DNA from: Pseudomonas campi
GTDB taxonomy: Bacteria; Pseudomonadota; Gammaproteobacteria; Pseudomonadales; Pseudomonadaceae
Length of the DNA: 64,000 bases
Assembly: GCF_013200955.2 (NCBI RefSeq)
Contig: NZ_CP053697.2
Location: 3,782,001 to 3,846,000 of the forward strand
Direction of reading: 5' to 3'
The translations under genes were made by a program, and so were the position numbers. The notes beneath the pieces are model-generated. The model made no database searches. It had not been told where the DNA came from and worked only from the letters and a program-made list of their open reading frames with translations. Shown in pieces: positions 9,728 through 19,776 of this stretch (the first letter of the stretch is position 1; every line of letters starts with the position of its first letter).

Positions 9728-9751
9728 GCCTGCCACTGGATGCGGTCAGGC
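9728..9751 (-). promoter_or_regulatory. Leader hairpin before rpsF, possible S6:S18 autoregulatory site
   Basis: The minus-strand leader contains GCCTG-A-CCGC-ATCCA-GTGG-CAGGC, a two-part stem with one bulged A, about ten bases before the Shine-Dalgarno of rpsF. Many bacteria regulate this operon by S6:S18 binding to a leader hairpin with a CCG element. This structure is in the right place and includes CCG, but I have not matched the full consensus. Confidence 0.35.
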
Positions 9752-9825
9752 AAGGAGTGAATATCACTAGTTGGTCTTGCCGGGCGGAGGGCGCGCAAAC
9801 GCCTGCCGTCACGGCAAGGGGCGAC

Positions 9826-9854
9826 ATTCTAGAGAAGCCCCCTGCCAGGCGCAA
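9826..9854 (-). promoter_or_regulatory. Sigma-70 promoter of the rpsF operon
   Basis: On the minus strand TTGCGC (9849-9854) and TAGAAT (9826-9831) are 17 bases apart, about 120 bases before the rpsF start. It lies just downstream of the rlmB terminator, which is where the ribosomal operon promoter is expected. Confidence 0.6.
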
Positions 9855-9911
9855 GGCAAACTGGCGATTATTTGAACAGCCCGAGCCGACCGAGCCGCTC
9901 CATGCCCAACG

Positions 9912-9939
9912 AAAAACGGCGCCTCACGGCGCCGGTTTT
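9912..9939 (-). terminator. Rho-independent terminator after rlmB
   Basis: The minus strand reads CCGGCGCC-GTGA-GGCGCCG followed by TTTTTC, a strong GC stem and a T-run, 24 bases past the rlmB stop codon. It closes the rnr-rlmB unit. Confidence 0.85.
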
Positions 9940-9962
9940 CTGAGCATGGAACAGATTGCGGA

Positions 9963-10709
9963 CTAGCGCTTGGCCTGGCGCTGACGCACCGCCTCGAACA
10001 GGCAGACGCCGGTGGCGACCGAGACATTGAGGCTGCTGACGCTACCCGACATCGGCAGCTTGACCAGGTAATCACAGTGATCGCGGGTCAGGCGGCGCAT
10101 GCCCTTGCCTTCCGCACCCATGATCAGCACGGTCGGCCCGGTCAGGTCCTGCTGGTACAACTCCCGCTCGGCCTCGCCGGCCGTACCGACCAACCACAGG
10201 CCGCGCTGCTGGAGCTTTTCCAGGGTGCGCGCCAGGTTGGTCACGGCGACCAGCGGGATCACCTCGGCAGCACCGCAGGCGACCTTGCGCACCGTGGCAT
10301 TAAGGGTGGCCGATTTGTCCTTGGGCACAATTACCGCCAGTGCACCTGCCGCATCGGCGGTGCGCAGGCAGGCGCCGAGGTTGTGCGGATCGGTCACGCC
10401 GTCCAGCACCAGCAGCAGCGGCGGCCCTTCACGACGGTCGAGCAGCTCTTCGAGCATGGCCTCACCCCACACCTGGCTGGGGCTGACTTCTGCCACCACA
10501 CCCTGATGCACGCCTTCGGCCCACTCGTCGAGCTCGCGGCGATCCTTCTGCCCGACCGGCACACGGTTCTGCCCAGCCAGCTCGACCAGGGTCTGCACCC
10601 GCGGGTCATGCCGACTTTCCGCCAGCCACAGCTGCTTGACCCGCTTCGGGTGGTGACGCAGCAGCGCCTCTACGGCGTGAACGCCGTAGACCTTCTCCAG
10701 CTGACTCAT
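9963..10709 (-). CDS. rlmB: 23S rRNA (guanosine-2251-2'-O)-methyltransferase
   Basis: A 248-residue SPOUT methyltransferase. The N-terminal L30e-like RNA-binding domain (1-75, YGVHAVEALLRHHP) precedes the trefoil-knot catalytic domain with LVLDGVTDPHNLGACLRTAD (about 100-120), IIMGAEGKGMR (about 200) and LPMSGSVSSLNVSVA (about 218-232). It methylates the ribose of G2251 in the peptidyl-transferase P loop. Its ATG overlaps the rnr stop codon (ATGA), so the two are translationally coupled. Confidence 0.96.
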   Translation of the reverse strand: MSQLEKVYGVHAVEALLRHHPKRVKQLWLAESRHDPRVQTLVELAGQNRVPVGQKDRRELDEWAEGVHQGVVAEVSPSQVWGEAMLEELLDRREGPPLLLVLDGVTDPHNLGACLRTADAAGALAVIVPKDKSATLNATVRKVACGAAEVIPLVAVTNLARTLEKLQQRGLWLVGTAGEAERELYQQDLTGPTVLIMGAEGKGMRRLTRDHCDYLVKLPMSGSVSSLNVSVATGVCLFEAVRQRQAKR

Positions 10710-13267
10710 GACTTGGCCTTGCGCTTACGTGGCTTGCCGGCAGGCGCGGGGGCGGCACCCGCCTTGGGCGCGCCCTTGCGATGGTTGGACGCCGGCTTTT
10801 TCGCCGCACCATCGCCACCGCGACCGGCTGCCGGCTTGCCGCCAGCCTTGGCCCCGGAGAGCAGCGCCTTTTTCAGGTCGCGACTCTTCTGCACATCGGC
10901 ATTGCCGGCAACGCCGCCAGCCGACTCGCCCTTGCCACGACGAGAGCCGGACGCCTTGTCGGCACCAGCCTCACCACGCACACCGCTGCGCTTGCGCCCG
11001 ACTGGCGCATTGGCAGCACCTTCGGACAGTTCGAAGTCGATCTTGCGCTCGTCGAGGTCGACGCGCATGACCTTCACTTCAACGCTGTCGCCGAGGCGGA
11101 AGCTGCGCCCACTGCGCTCACCGGCCAGGCGGTGATGCACAGGGTCGAAGTGGTAGTAGTCGCCCGGCAGCGCGGTGACATGCACCAGGCCTTCGACGTA
11201 GATGTCCTTCAGCTCGACGAACAGGCCGAAACCGGTCACCGCGGTGATCAACCCCTCGAAGGTCTCGCCGACGCGATCCTTCATGAACTCGCACTTGAGC
11301 CAATTGACCACGTCACGGGTGGCCTCGTCGGCGCGCCGCTCGGTCATCGAGCACTGTTCACCGAACTGCTCCAGGGCCGGCTCGTCGTACGGATAGATAC
11401 GCGCACGCGGCATGCTGGTGGCGCCGGCACGGCGCACGTGCGGAGTATCCAGCTTGGAGCGCACGACACTGCGAATGGCACGATGCACCAGCAGATCCGG
11501 GTAACGGCGGATCGGCGAAGTGAAGTGGGTGTAGGCCTCGTAATTCAGACCGAAGTGGCCATGATTGTCGGCGCTGTACACCGCCTGACTCAGCGAGCGC
11601 AGCATCACGGTCTGGATCAGGTGGAAGTCCGGACGACCCTGGATACTTTGCAGCAGCTTCTGATAGTCCTTCGGCGACGGACCATCCTTGCCTTTGTGTA
11701 GCCCCAGACCCAGCTCGGTGAGGAAGGCCTTGAGCTTTTCCAGGCGCTCCGGCGGCGGACCGTCGTGCACACGGTACAGCGAGGGGATTTCATGCTTCTG
11801 CATGAACTGCGCGGTGGCCACGTTGGCCGCCAGCATGCATTCCTCGATCAGCTTGTGCGCATCGTTGCGCTGGGTCGGGCGGATCTCCGCGATCTTGCGC
11901 CCGGCACCGAAGATGATGCGGGTTTCCTGAGTCTCGAAATCGATGGCGCCGCGCTCATGGCGAGCAGCCAGCAGCACCTGATACAGGGAATAAAGCTGCT
12001 TGAGGTGCGGCAGGACTTCCTTGTATTCCGTACGCAGGGCTTTGCCTTCGCTGCCTTTCGGCTGTTCCAGCATGGCGCTGACCTTGTTGTAGGTCAGGCG
12101 CGCATGGGAGTGGATCACCGCTTCGTAGAACTGGTAATCGACCAATTTGCCGGCCTTGGACATGGTCATCTCGCAGACCATGGCCAGGCGATCGACATGC
12201 GGGTTCAGCGAACACAGGCCGTTGGACAACTCTTCCGGCAGCATCGGAATCACGCGCTCGGGGAAGTACACCGAGTTGCCACGCTTCTGCGCTTCGTCGT
12301 CCAGCGCCGAGCCGACCTTGACGTAGTGCGACACGTCGGCGATGGCCACATAGAGCTTCCAGCCGCCGGAAAACAGCTTCCAGGCACTGCTGTTCTTTTC
12401 GCAGTAGACGGCATCGTCGAAGTCGCGGGCATCTTCGCCGTCGATGGTGACGAACGGCAGATGACGCAGGTCGACGCGCTTTTCCTTGTCCGCCTCTTCC
12501 ACTTCAGGCTTGAGCTTGTGTGCTTCCTTGACCACGGCTTCCGGCCAGACATGCGGGATGTCGTAGCTGCGCAGCGCCACATCGATTTCCATGCCCGGCG
12601 CCATGTAGTTGCCGACCACTTCGATGATGTCGCCCTGCGGCTGGAAACGCGCCGTCGGCCAGTGGGTGATCTTGATCGCGACGAACTGACCGACCTTGGC
12701 CTCGCCATGACGCCCCGGGGTAACCAGCACTTCCTGCTGGATCTTCGGGTTGTCGGCCTCGACGTAGCCGATGCCGGCCTCCTCGAAGTAACGGCCAACG
12801 ATGGTCTCGTGGGCGCGTTCGATCACTTCGACGATGGCGCCTTCACGGCGGCCACGCCGATCGAGGCCGGAAACTCGCGCCAGTGCGCGGTCGCCGTCGA
12901 AGACCAGGCGCATCTGTGCCGGACTGAGGAACAGGTCATCGCTGCCATCGTCCGGCACCAGGAAACCGAAGCCGTCCCGGTGACCGCTGACGCGACCACG
13001 AATCAGGTCGAGCTTGTCGACCGGGGCATAGGTGCCGCGGCGCGTATAGATCAGCTGGCCATCGCGCTCCATCGCACGCAGGCGGCGACGCAACGCTTCT
13101 TCCTGGTCTTCCGTGGTCAGTCCCAGCTCTGCCATCAGCTCCTCACGGGCAGCGGGCGAACCGCGCTCGGACAGGTGCTGCAGGATCAGCTCACGGCTGG
13201 GGATGGGGTTATCGTATTTTTCCGCCTCGCGGGCGGCCTCGGGGTCGAGGGATTGCCAATCGGCCAT
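10706..13267 (-). CDS. rnr: Ribonuclease R
   Basis: An 853-residue processive 3'-5' exoribonuclease that can degrade structured RNA. An N-terminal helix-turn-helix region (about 20-80) is followed by two cold-shock domains (about 85-250). The RNB catalytic domain (about 265-600) has the metal-binding motif TIDGEDARDFDDAVY, and an S1 domain (about 665-750) follows. The last 90 residues are rich in Lys, Arg, Gly and Ala, the usual basic tail. Length is near the family norm (E. coli 813). It is the first gene of rnr-rlmB. Confidence 0.96.
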   Translation of the reverse strand: MADWQSLDPEAAREAEKYDNPIPSRELILQHLSERGSPAAREELMAELGLTTEDQEEALRRRLRAMERDGQLIYTRRGTYAPVDKLDLIRGRVSGHRDGFGFLVPDDGSDDLFLSPAQMRLVFDGDRALARVSGLDRRGRREGAIVEVIERAHETIVGRYFEEAGIGYVEADNPKIQQEVLVTPGRHGEAKVGQFVAIKITHWPTARFQPQGDIIEVVGNYMAPGMEIDVALRSYDIPHVWPEAVVKEAHKLKPEVEEADKEKRVDLRHLPFVTIDGEDARDFDDAVYCEKNSSAWKLFSGGWKLYVAIADVSHYVKVGSALDDEAQKRGNSVYFPERVIPMLPEELSNGLCSLNPHVDRLAMVCEMTMSKAGKLVDYQFYEAVIHSHARLTYNKVSAMLEQPKGSEGKALRTEYKEVLPHLKQLYSLYQVLLAARHERGAIDFETQETRIIFGAGRKIAEIRPTQRNDAHKLIEECMLAANVATAQFMQKHEIPSLYRVHDGPPPERLEKLKAFLTELGLGLHKGKDGPSPKDYQKLLQSIQGRPDFHLIQTVMLRSLSQAVYSADNHGHFGLNYEAYTHFTSPIRRYPDLLVHRAIRSVVRSKLDTPHVRRAGATSMPRARIYPYDEPALEQFGEQCSMTERRADEATRDVVNWLKCEFMKDRVGETFEGLITAVTGFGLFVELKDIYVEGLVHVTALPGDYYHFDPVHHRLAGERSGRSFRLGDSVEVKVMRVDLDERKIDFELSEGAANAPVGRKRSGVRGEAGADKASGSRRGKGESAGGVAGNADVQKSRDLKKALLSGAKAGGKPAAGRGGDGAAKKPASNHRKGAPKAGAAPAPAGKPRKRKAKS

Positions 13268-13381
13268 TAAATGAAATTACCTTTACGCATATATAGATGT
13301 GTTTGCCATGTGCCTATTGAAGCGCGAAAACGCATCGGGGGTCAGCTTTTCAATCGACAATAATTTTTTTGCTGTCAGGGG

Positions 13382-13410
13382 TTTACAAGAAAAAACACCG
13401 CCCGTATTAT
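13382..13410 (+). promoter_or_regulatory. Promoter of the first tRNA-Leu gene
   Basis: TTTACA (13382-13387) and TATTAT (13405-13410) are exactly 17 bases apart and 64 bases before the tRNA. A GC-rich discriminator (TCGCGCCC) follows, typical of stringently controlled stable-RNA promoters. Confidence 0.7.
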
Positions 13411-13473
13411 TCGCGCCCACAACGTTGCTGAGACGTTGTACCACGGAAACGTTGAGCAATCATTGTTTCTTGT

Positions 13474-13560
13474 GCCCAGGTGGCGGAATTGGTAGACGCA
13501 CTAGGTTCAGGTCCTAGCGGTGGCAACACCGTGGAAGTTCGAGTCTTCTCCTGGGCACCA
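13474..13560 (+). tRNA. tRNA-Leu (anticodon CAG), copy 1
   Basis: The 87-base cloverleaf has acceptor arms GCCCAGG/CCTGGGC and anticodon stem CTAGG/CCTAG around loop TTCAGGT (anticodon CAG, reading CUG). It has a long class II variable arm and TTCGAGT in the T loop. The CCA end is encoded. The sequence is identical to copy 2. Confidence 0.97.
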
Positions 13561-13569
13561 CTATTCAGC

Positions 13570-13598
13570 AACCGAGCCGCTGGCTCGGTTTCGTTTTT
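13570..13598 (+). terminator. Rho-independent terminator after tRNA-Leu copy 1
   Basis: ACCGAGCC-GCT-GGCTCGGT forms an 8-bp stem followed by TTCGTTTTT, ten bases after the tRNA 3' end. The stem is nearly the same as that after copy 2, as expected if gene and terminator were duplicated together. Confidence 0.85.
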
Positions 13599-13668
13599 AC
13601 GGAGCAGCAAAGCCGTACCGACCAATCGGTAGCCGCTGCAAGAAGTCGATGAGCAATCATCGCAATGT

Positions 13669-13755
13669 GCCCAGGTGGCGGAATTGGTAGACGCACTAGG
13701 TTCAGGTCCTAGCGGTGGCAACACCGTGGAAGTTCGAGTCTTCTCCTGGGCACCA
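13669..13755 (+). tRNA. tRNA-Leu (anticodon CAG), copy 2
   Basis: The 87 bases are identical to copy 1, starting 195 bases downstream of it. The short upstream flank (GAGCAATCAT) is also shared. Each copy has its own terminator, so this copy needs its own promoter in 13599-13668 or read-through; I see no convincing hexamer pair there. Confidence 0.97.
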
Positions 13756-13766
13756 CTCTTCAAAAC

Positions 13767-13799
13767 AAAACCGAGCCACTGGCTCGGTTTTGTCTTTTC
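13767..13799 (+). terminator. Rho-independent terminator after tRNA-Leu copy 2
   Basis: AAAACCGAGCC-ACT-GGCTCGGTTTT forms an 11-bp stem followed by GTCTTTTCT, starting 12 bases past the tRNA. The A-rich 5' arm makes it potentially active on both strands. Confidence 0.85.
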
Positions 13800-13847
13800 T
13801 GGCCTCCGGAAATCACCGACACGCCTCACACAACCGCGCGAGCTAGA

Positions 13848-13930
13848 GAAAAGCAAGGCGGGAGAGGCTGAAGAAGCGGAGTTGACTGCAGTCAATGAGC
13901 ATTCTGAAGCCTCTTCCAACACAGCTTTTC
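13848..13930. repeat. Structured intergenic repeat, copy D
   Basis: Paired arms are GAAAAGC (13848-13854) with GCTTTTC (13924-13930), and GGGAGAGGCT (13860-13869) with AGCCTCTTCC (13908-13917). The tip is TTGAC...GTCAA instead of the TTTAC...GTAAA of other copies, a compensated change. Fixed strings GAAGAAGCGGAG and AATGAGCATTCTGA mark it as a family member. It fills the gap between the tRNA terminator and the mcp stop codon. Confidence 0.75.
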
Positions 13931-13947
13931 CGACGCGCAGCCGGTTG

Positions 13948-15882
13948 TCAGACCTTGAACTGGGCGAAGCTGGCCTTGAGCTGATTGACCAGGCCTTCCA
14001 GCACCCGGCCACTGGCCGCCGCCGCACTGACCTCTCCCGCCGCCCGCTGCGCCTCGCTATGAATCACCTCGACGCGACCACGCACCGCACTGGCACCATC
14101 AGCCTGATGCGCTGCCGCACGGGTAGCGGTATCGATGGCGCCGTGCACCTCATCCACCGAGGCCTGCACCGATTGCTGCAGGCGCGCACTGTCGCGCAGC
14201 GCCTGCAACCCTTCAGCCGCCTGCTCACCCGCCTGACCAATCACCGCCACCGCCTCACGCGCCCCCTGCTGCAGCGCGGTGATGTGCGCCTGGATATCAC
14301 CGGTGGACTGCTGGGTCTTGCTGGCCAGCGCGCGCACTTCGTCCGCCACCACGGCAAAGCCGCGACCACTCTCGCCAGCACGCGCCGCCTCGATGGCCGC
14401 GTTCAGCGCCAGCAGATTGGTCTGCTCGGCAATCGAGCGTATGACCGTCAGCACCACCTCGATCTGCTCGCTCTGCTGGGCCAGACGCTCGATCACCGCT
14501 GAGCCGCTATCCACCCGCGCCACCAGCGCCTCGATCAAGCCGCCGACTTTCCTGGCAATGGCGGCATTTTCATGGGCCGCCTGGCGGATCGCCAGCACCC
14601 GCTGCTGGGCATCATGCATGGCCCGACTTTCCGCCTGAGCGTCACCCGCCATTTCCTCCAACGCCTGCAGGCTGCCCGCCACTTCGTCACGCTGACGGAC
14701 AGACGCCGCCTCGGCGGACGCACTGCGCAGGGTCAGACTGCGGATTTCCTCGCCGGTACGCTGCGCCACCTCGCCCGCCTCACGCACGATGGGTTGCAGC
14801 TTGGCGATAAAGCGATTGACCGCATCCGCCATATCACCGACCTCGTCGGCACTGTCGAGTTGCACGCGCCGCGTCAGATCACCCTCGCCTGCCGCCAGAT
14901 CCCGCAACGCCGCAATCAGCAACTGCAGTCGGCTCAGCACTCGCCAGCCGAGCACCAGCGCCACTACCACCAACATCAGCAGACCGACCACCAACAGACC
15001 CACCGCGATGCGCCAGCGCAGGGTTTCCGCAGCCGCCCGCACCGTTTCACCGCCATTGCGCGCCATATCCTGAGTCGCCTGTTCGGCCAACTGCAGGCGC
15101 TGCTGCAAGGCCTGAGCACTCTCCTGCGCCGCGCCCGCCAGGCTGCTGTCGACCAGCTCGCCGGCATTCCCGACCAAGGCAGCAAAACGACCATCCAGAG
15201 CCGTCAGCTCCTTTTCAGTCGCATCCAGGGAAAGGCCCAGCTGGATCTTGCCGATAGATGCCCCCATCGGATTGATATCGACCTCAACCATGTGTACTCG
15301 CGGATCCCGCGACGCGGCATCCACCAGGCGCTCCAGCGGTGTCTTGCCCTGCCCGGTTGCCACCAGCTCGCGCACCTGTTCACTGCTGCGATTGAAATTG
15401 CGGGTCAGGCGTTGGCCTTGCGCGTCGTAGTAGACAGCGAACAACACGGCGGGATCGCGCTGGGCGATGCGCGTGAACGCGGTCAGGGCCGGCGCATCGT
15501 TATCCCAGATGGCCTTGGGTGCCACACCAGCCAAGAGCTGCGCCATGGAATTGCCGGACTGCTTGAGACTCTCCTCCAGCACCTGGCGCAACTGCGCCTG
15601 CTCACTTTTCAGCTGGCTCGACAGACCACTGCCCAGGCGCTCCCGTGTATTGACCGAAAGCGCCGCCATGCCAGCGCGCATCTCCTCCTCGGCCTTGCCC
15701 AGCTCACCCGCCAGGCGCTGACTCTCACCACCCAGGCGCTGAGTCAGCTCACGCACCAGTCCATCGACCGTGGCATGCGTCAGCCACACGGCCAGCCCTA
15801 CCTGCACCAGCATGGCGACACCGAGCGCAATGAACACCGGACGCAGCAGTCGGCTACGCAACAACGAAAAAAGAACGGACAC
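13948..15882 (-). CDS. Methyl-accepting chemotaxis protein
   Basis: A 644-residue transmembrane chemoreceptor. TM1 is at about 12-36, followed by a helical periplasmic sensor of about 250 residues, TM2 at about 288-312, a HAMP domain (about 313-365) and a long cytoplasmic coiled coil. The kinase-control hairpin tip is intact ([19 protein letters not shown]). The periplasmic part has no domain whose ligand I can name, and no C-terminal CheR-tethering pentapeptide is present (it ends FAQFKV). It lies between tRNA-Leu and purA on the purA strand, but purA has its own terminator upstream, so it is probably expressed separately. Confidence 0.93.
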   Translation of the reverse strand: MSVLFSLLRSRLLRPVFIALGVAMLVQVGLAVWLTHATVDGLVRELTQRLGGESQRLAGELGKAEEEMRAGMAALSVNTRERLGSGLSSQLKSEQAQLRQVLEESLKQSGNSMAQLLAGVAPKAIWDNDAPALTAFTRIAQRDPAVLFAVYYDAQGQRLTRNFNRSSEQVRELVATGQGKTPLERLVDAASRDPRVHMVEVDINPMGASIGKIQLGLSLDATEKELTALDGRFAALVGNAGELVDSSLAGAAQESAQALQQRLQLAEQATQDMARNGGETVRAAAETLRWRIAVGLLVVGLLMLVVVALVLGWRVLSRLQLLIAALRDLAAGEGDLTRRVQLDSADEVGDMADAVNRFIAKLQPIVREAGEVAQRTGEEIRSLTLRSASAEAASVRQRDEVAGSLQALEEMAGDAQAESRAMHDAQQRVLAIRQAAHENAAIARKVGGLIEALVARVDSGSAVIERLAQQSEQIEVVLTVIRSIAEQTNLLALNAAIEAARAGESGRGFAVVADEVRALASKTQQSTGDIQAHITALQQGAREAVAVIGQAGEQAAEGLQALRDSARLQQSVQASVDEVHGAIDTATRAAAHQADGASAVRGRVEVIHSEAQRAAGEVSAAAASGRVLEGLVNQLKASFAQFKV

Positions 15883-15988
15883 GACTCAACTCCTTACGCC
15901 AGAGATGTCCACGCCACTGCATCGGCCGCGGGCAATAAAGCTGTACCCCAAAGCAAGGTATAGGCCAGCCCGGCCGCTTGCGCCGAAA

Positions 15989-16018
15989 AGCAAAAAGGCC
16001 GCTCGAGAGCGGCCTTTC
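15989..16018 (-). terminator. Rho-independent terminator after purA
   Basis: The minus strand reads AAAGGCCGCTC-TC-GAGCGGCCTTTTTGC, a long GC stem ending in a T-run, 18 bases past the purA stop codon. The plus strand also ends in TTT, so weak bidirectional use is possible. Confidence 0.88.
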
Positions 16019-16035
16019 TGTCAACGCAACAGCGA

Positions 16036-17382
<1,347 letters not shown>

Positions 17383-17386
17383 TCAT

Positions 17387-18574
17387 TCAGAACGCCAGGG
17401 GCGCGACCTGCCAACGACCGTCACACAGCTGCAACTGACGATCACAGGCGGCCTCGGCGGCAGCAGCAATTTCCTGACCGGGCAGAGCCTGCACCACGCG
17501 CACACCCTCACGACGCAGGCGCTGCACGGCTTGCCACAGGTAGATATCGTGGCTGTCCGGCGCCCACACACCCGGCGCCGGCTCATCGACCTGCATGTCG
17601 CCGAGGCTAACCAGGGTTTTCAGGTCGGTGGAAAAACCGGTAGCCGGGCGGGCGCGACCGAAATCAGCGCCGATATCGTCATAACGACCACCCTGGGCGA
17701 TCGACTGGCCGACACCCGGTACGAACGCGGCGAACACCGCACCCGTGTGATAGCGGTAACCGCGCAACTCGCCCAGGTCGAAGTACAGCGGCAACTCGGG
17801 ATAACGCAACTCCAGCTCGTCGGCGATGGACACCAGCTCATCGAGCGCCGCATGCACGTCGGCCGGCGCATCGACCAGGCAAGCCTGGGCCAGCTCCAGC
17901 ACTTCGCGCCCGCCACACAGCTCGGCCAGCGCGCGCAACATGGAGGCCAACGCGGCCGGCAGGTTGTCGGTCAACGCCGCCACTTCATCCACGGCCTTGC
18001 GCTGCAGGGCGTCGAACAGCTGCTGCTCGACCTCGCCAGACAGCTCGGCGGCGCGCGCCAGACCACGGTAGATGCCGACATGACCGAGATCCATGTGCAC
18101 ATCCGGCACGCGGGCCAGCTCGAGCATGTCGAGCATCAGGCTGATGACTTCCACATCGCTGGCCGGACTGGCATCGCCATACAACTCGGCGCCCAGCTGG
18201 ATCGGGCTACGCGAGGTGGACAGTGCACGCGGCTGCGCATGCAGCACACTGCCGGCATAGCACAGACGGCTCGGCCCTTCGCGGCGCAGGGTGTGCGCAT
18301 CGATGCGCGCCACTTGCGGCGTGATGTCAGCACGAAAGCCCATCAGGCGGCCGGATTGCGGATCGGTCACCTTGAAGGTGCGCAGATCCAGATCCTGGCC
18401 AGCTCCGGTGAGCAGGGATTCGAGGTATTCGATGTGCGGCGTCACGACAAATTCGTAACCCCAGCATTGGAACAGATCCAGCACCTGGCGGCGGGCCGCC
18501 TCGATACGCGCCGCTTCTGGCGGCAGTACTTCTTCGATGCCATCTGGCAGCAGCCAGCGGTCTACCGTTGCCAT
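17387..18574 (-). CDS. hisZ: ATP phosphoribosyltransferase regulatory subunit HisZ
   Basis: A 395-residue HisRS-like protein without tRNA-charging function. It resembles the class II synthetase core (motif 2-like [24 protein letters not shown]) but lacks the histidyl-tRNA synthetase anticodon domain. In organisms with short-form HisG it is needed for the first step of histidine synthesis and its feedback control. The start [16 protein letters not shown] matches the family. It lies between the small YjeT-like gene and purA. Confidence 0.94.
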   Translation of the reverse strand: MATVDRWLLPDGIEEVLPPEAARIEAARRQVLDLFQCWGYEFVVTPHIEYLESLLTGAGQDLDLRTFKVTDPQSGRLMGFRADITPQVARIDAHTLRREGPSRLCYAGSVLHAQPRALSTSRSPIQLGAELYGDASPASDVEVISLMLDMLELARVPDVHMDLGHVGIYRGLARAAELSGEVEQQLFDALQRKAVDEVAALTDNLPAALASMLRALAELCGGREVLELAQACLVDAPADVHAALDELVSIADELELRYPELPLYFDLGELRGYRYHTGAVFAAFVPGVGQSIAQGGRYDDIGADFGRARPATGFSTDLKTLVSLGDMQVDEPAPGVWAPDSHDIYLWQAVQRLRREGVRVVQALPGQEIAAAAEAACDRQLQLCDGRWQVAPLAF

Positions 18575-18609
18575 TTCGCCATTCCCCTCTCGGTCCGGGC
18601 GGCAAGCCT

Positions 18610-18795
18610 TCAGTGAAGCAGATACAGGAGGGTGGTTCCCAGCAGCATGCTGGCCAGCCCCATCAGACGCAGCTGCCGATCAGACAGCTGCACCAACTGC
18701 GCGAGTGCATCGCGCCAGCGTCGCGGATAGAGGAAGGGCAAGACGCCTTCCAGCACCAACATCAGACACAACGCGATGCCAAATTCCTGCCACAT
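18610..18795 (-). CDS. Small DUF2065 (YjeT-like) membrane protein
   Basis: A 61-residue protein starting [17 protein letters not shown]. It has two hydrophobic segments (about 4-22 and 42-60) joined by a basic loop ([12 protein letters not shown]), the DUF2065/YjeT pattern. In E. coli yjeT also lies between hflC and purA. The chosen ATG at 18795 matches family length; an in-frame extension to 18843 runs through the hflC terminator and is unlikely. Function is unknown. Confidence 0.85.
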   Translation of the reverse strand: MWQEFGIALCLMLVLEGVLPFLYPRRWRDALAQLVQLSDRQLRLMGLASMLLGTTLLYLLH

Positions 18796-18810
18796 GATTC
18801 CTGCAGACGC

Positions 18811-18837
18811 AAAAAAGCCGGGCTTTTTACCCGGCTG
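18811..18837 (-). terminator. Rho-independent terminator after hflC
   Basis: The minus strand reads AGCCGGG-TAAAAAG-CCCGGCT followed by TTTTT, a 7-bp GC stem and T-run, about 70 bases past hflC and just before the DUF2065 gene. Confidence 0.85.
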
Positions 18838-18906
18838 GCCCATGATAACACGTTTTCCCCGATGGTCACCCCGACGGGCCGAATGGCCGCGCCGGGGATC
18901 CCTGGA

Positions 18907-19776
18907 TCAAGGCTTAGATTGCTGCATGTAGCGGAAGAACTCGCTATCCGGATCCAGCACCAGCACATCATTCTTGCTGGAGAAGCTGTCACGGTAGGCA
19001 CCCAGGCTGCGATAGAACGCGTAGAACTCCTGGTCCTGGCCGTAAGCCGCGGCGTAGATGGACGCCGCCTTGGCATCACCATCACCGCGCACTTCCTCGG
19101 ACTCGCGGTAGGCTTCAGCCAGCAGCACGCGCTTCTGCCGGTCGGCATCGGCGCGAATACCTTCGGCCAGCTCCTTGCCCTTGGCCCGATGCTCACGGGC
19201 CTCGCGCTCACGCTCGGACGCCATGCGATCGAACACACTGCGATAGACCTCTTTGGGCAGATCGATGGCCTTGACGCGCACGTCGACCACCTCGATACCC
19301 AACTCTTTCTGCGCCATGCCATTGAGCGACTTGGTGATCGCCGCCATCAGCGCATCGCGCTCACCGGACACCACCTCATGCAGCGAGCGCGTACCGAACT
19401 GGTTGGACAGTGCGGAGACCAGACGCTGCGACAGGCGATCATCGGCAATCTGCTTCTGACCCGAGGTAGCGGTGTAGAAGCGCTCGGCATCAGCCACCCG
19501 CCACTTGGCGTAGGCGTCGACCATGACCGCCTTTTTCTCCAGAGTCAGAACACGCTGGATCGGCGACTCCAGAGTCAGCAGACGACCATCGAACTTGCGC
19601 ACCTGGTTGACGATCGGCATTTTCACATGCAGACCGGGCTGCACATCGGCCACCTGGATCTTACCGAACTGCAGGAGCACGGCCTTTTCCGTCTGGGTAA
19701 CGATGTAGAAACTGTTCCAGGCCACCACAGCCAGGACCAGGCCCGCGATCAGGGCAAACAGCGATTTATTGCTCAT
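18907..19776 (-). CDS. hflC: HflC, modulator of the FtsH protease
   Basis: A 289-residue SPFH/band 7 protein with an N-terminal membrane anchor (about 5-24, ALIAGLVLAVVAWNSFYIV) and a large periplasmic band 7 domain (KAVLLQFGKIQ to VKAIDLPKEV). A helical segment rich in E, R and A follows. It forms the HflKC cage around FtsH. Its start codon shares one base with the hflK stop codon (TGATG), indicating translational coupling. Confidence 0.96.
   Translation of the reverse strand: MSNKSLFALIAGLVLAVVAWNSFYIVTQTEKAVLLQFGKIQVADVQPGLHVKMPIVNQVRKFDGRLLTLESPIQRVLTLEKKAVMVDAYAKWRVADAERFYTATSGQKQIADDRLSQRLVSALSNQFGTRSLHEVVSGERDALMAAITKSLNGMAQKELGIEVVDVRVKAIDLPKEVYRSVFDRMASEREREAREHRAKGKELAEGIRADADRQKRVLLAEAYRESEEVRGDGDAKAASIYAAAYGQDQEFYAFYRSLGAYRDSFSSKNDVLVLDPDSEFFRYMQQSKP

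Noticed and set aside
13407..14027. Minus-strand frame containing a duplicated peptide
   Set aside because: The internal duplication is simply the two identical tRNA-Leu genes read antisense, plus repeat D.
13675..14502. Plus-strand frame through tRNA copy 2 and the mcp 3' end
   Set aside because: It begins inside the tRNA and continues antisense to mcp.
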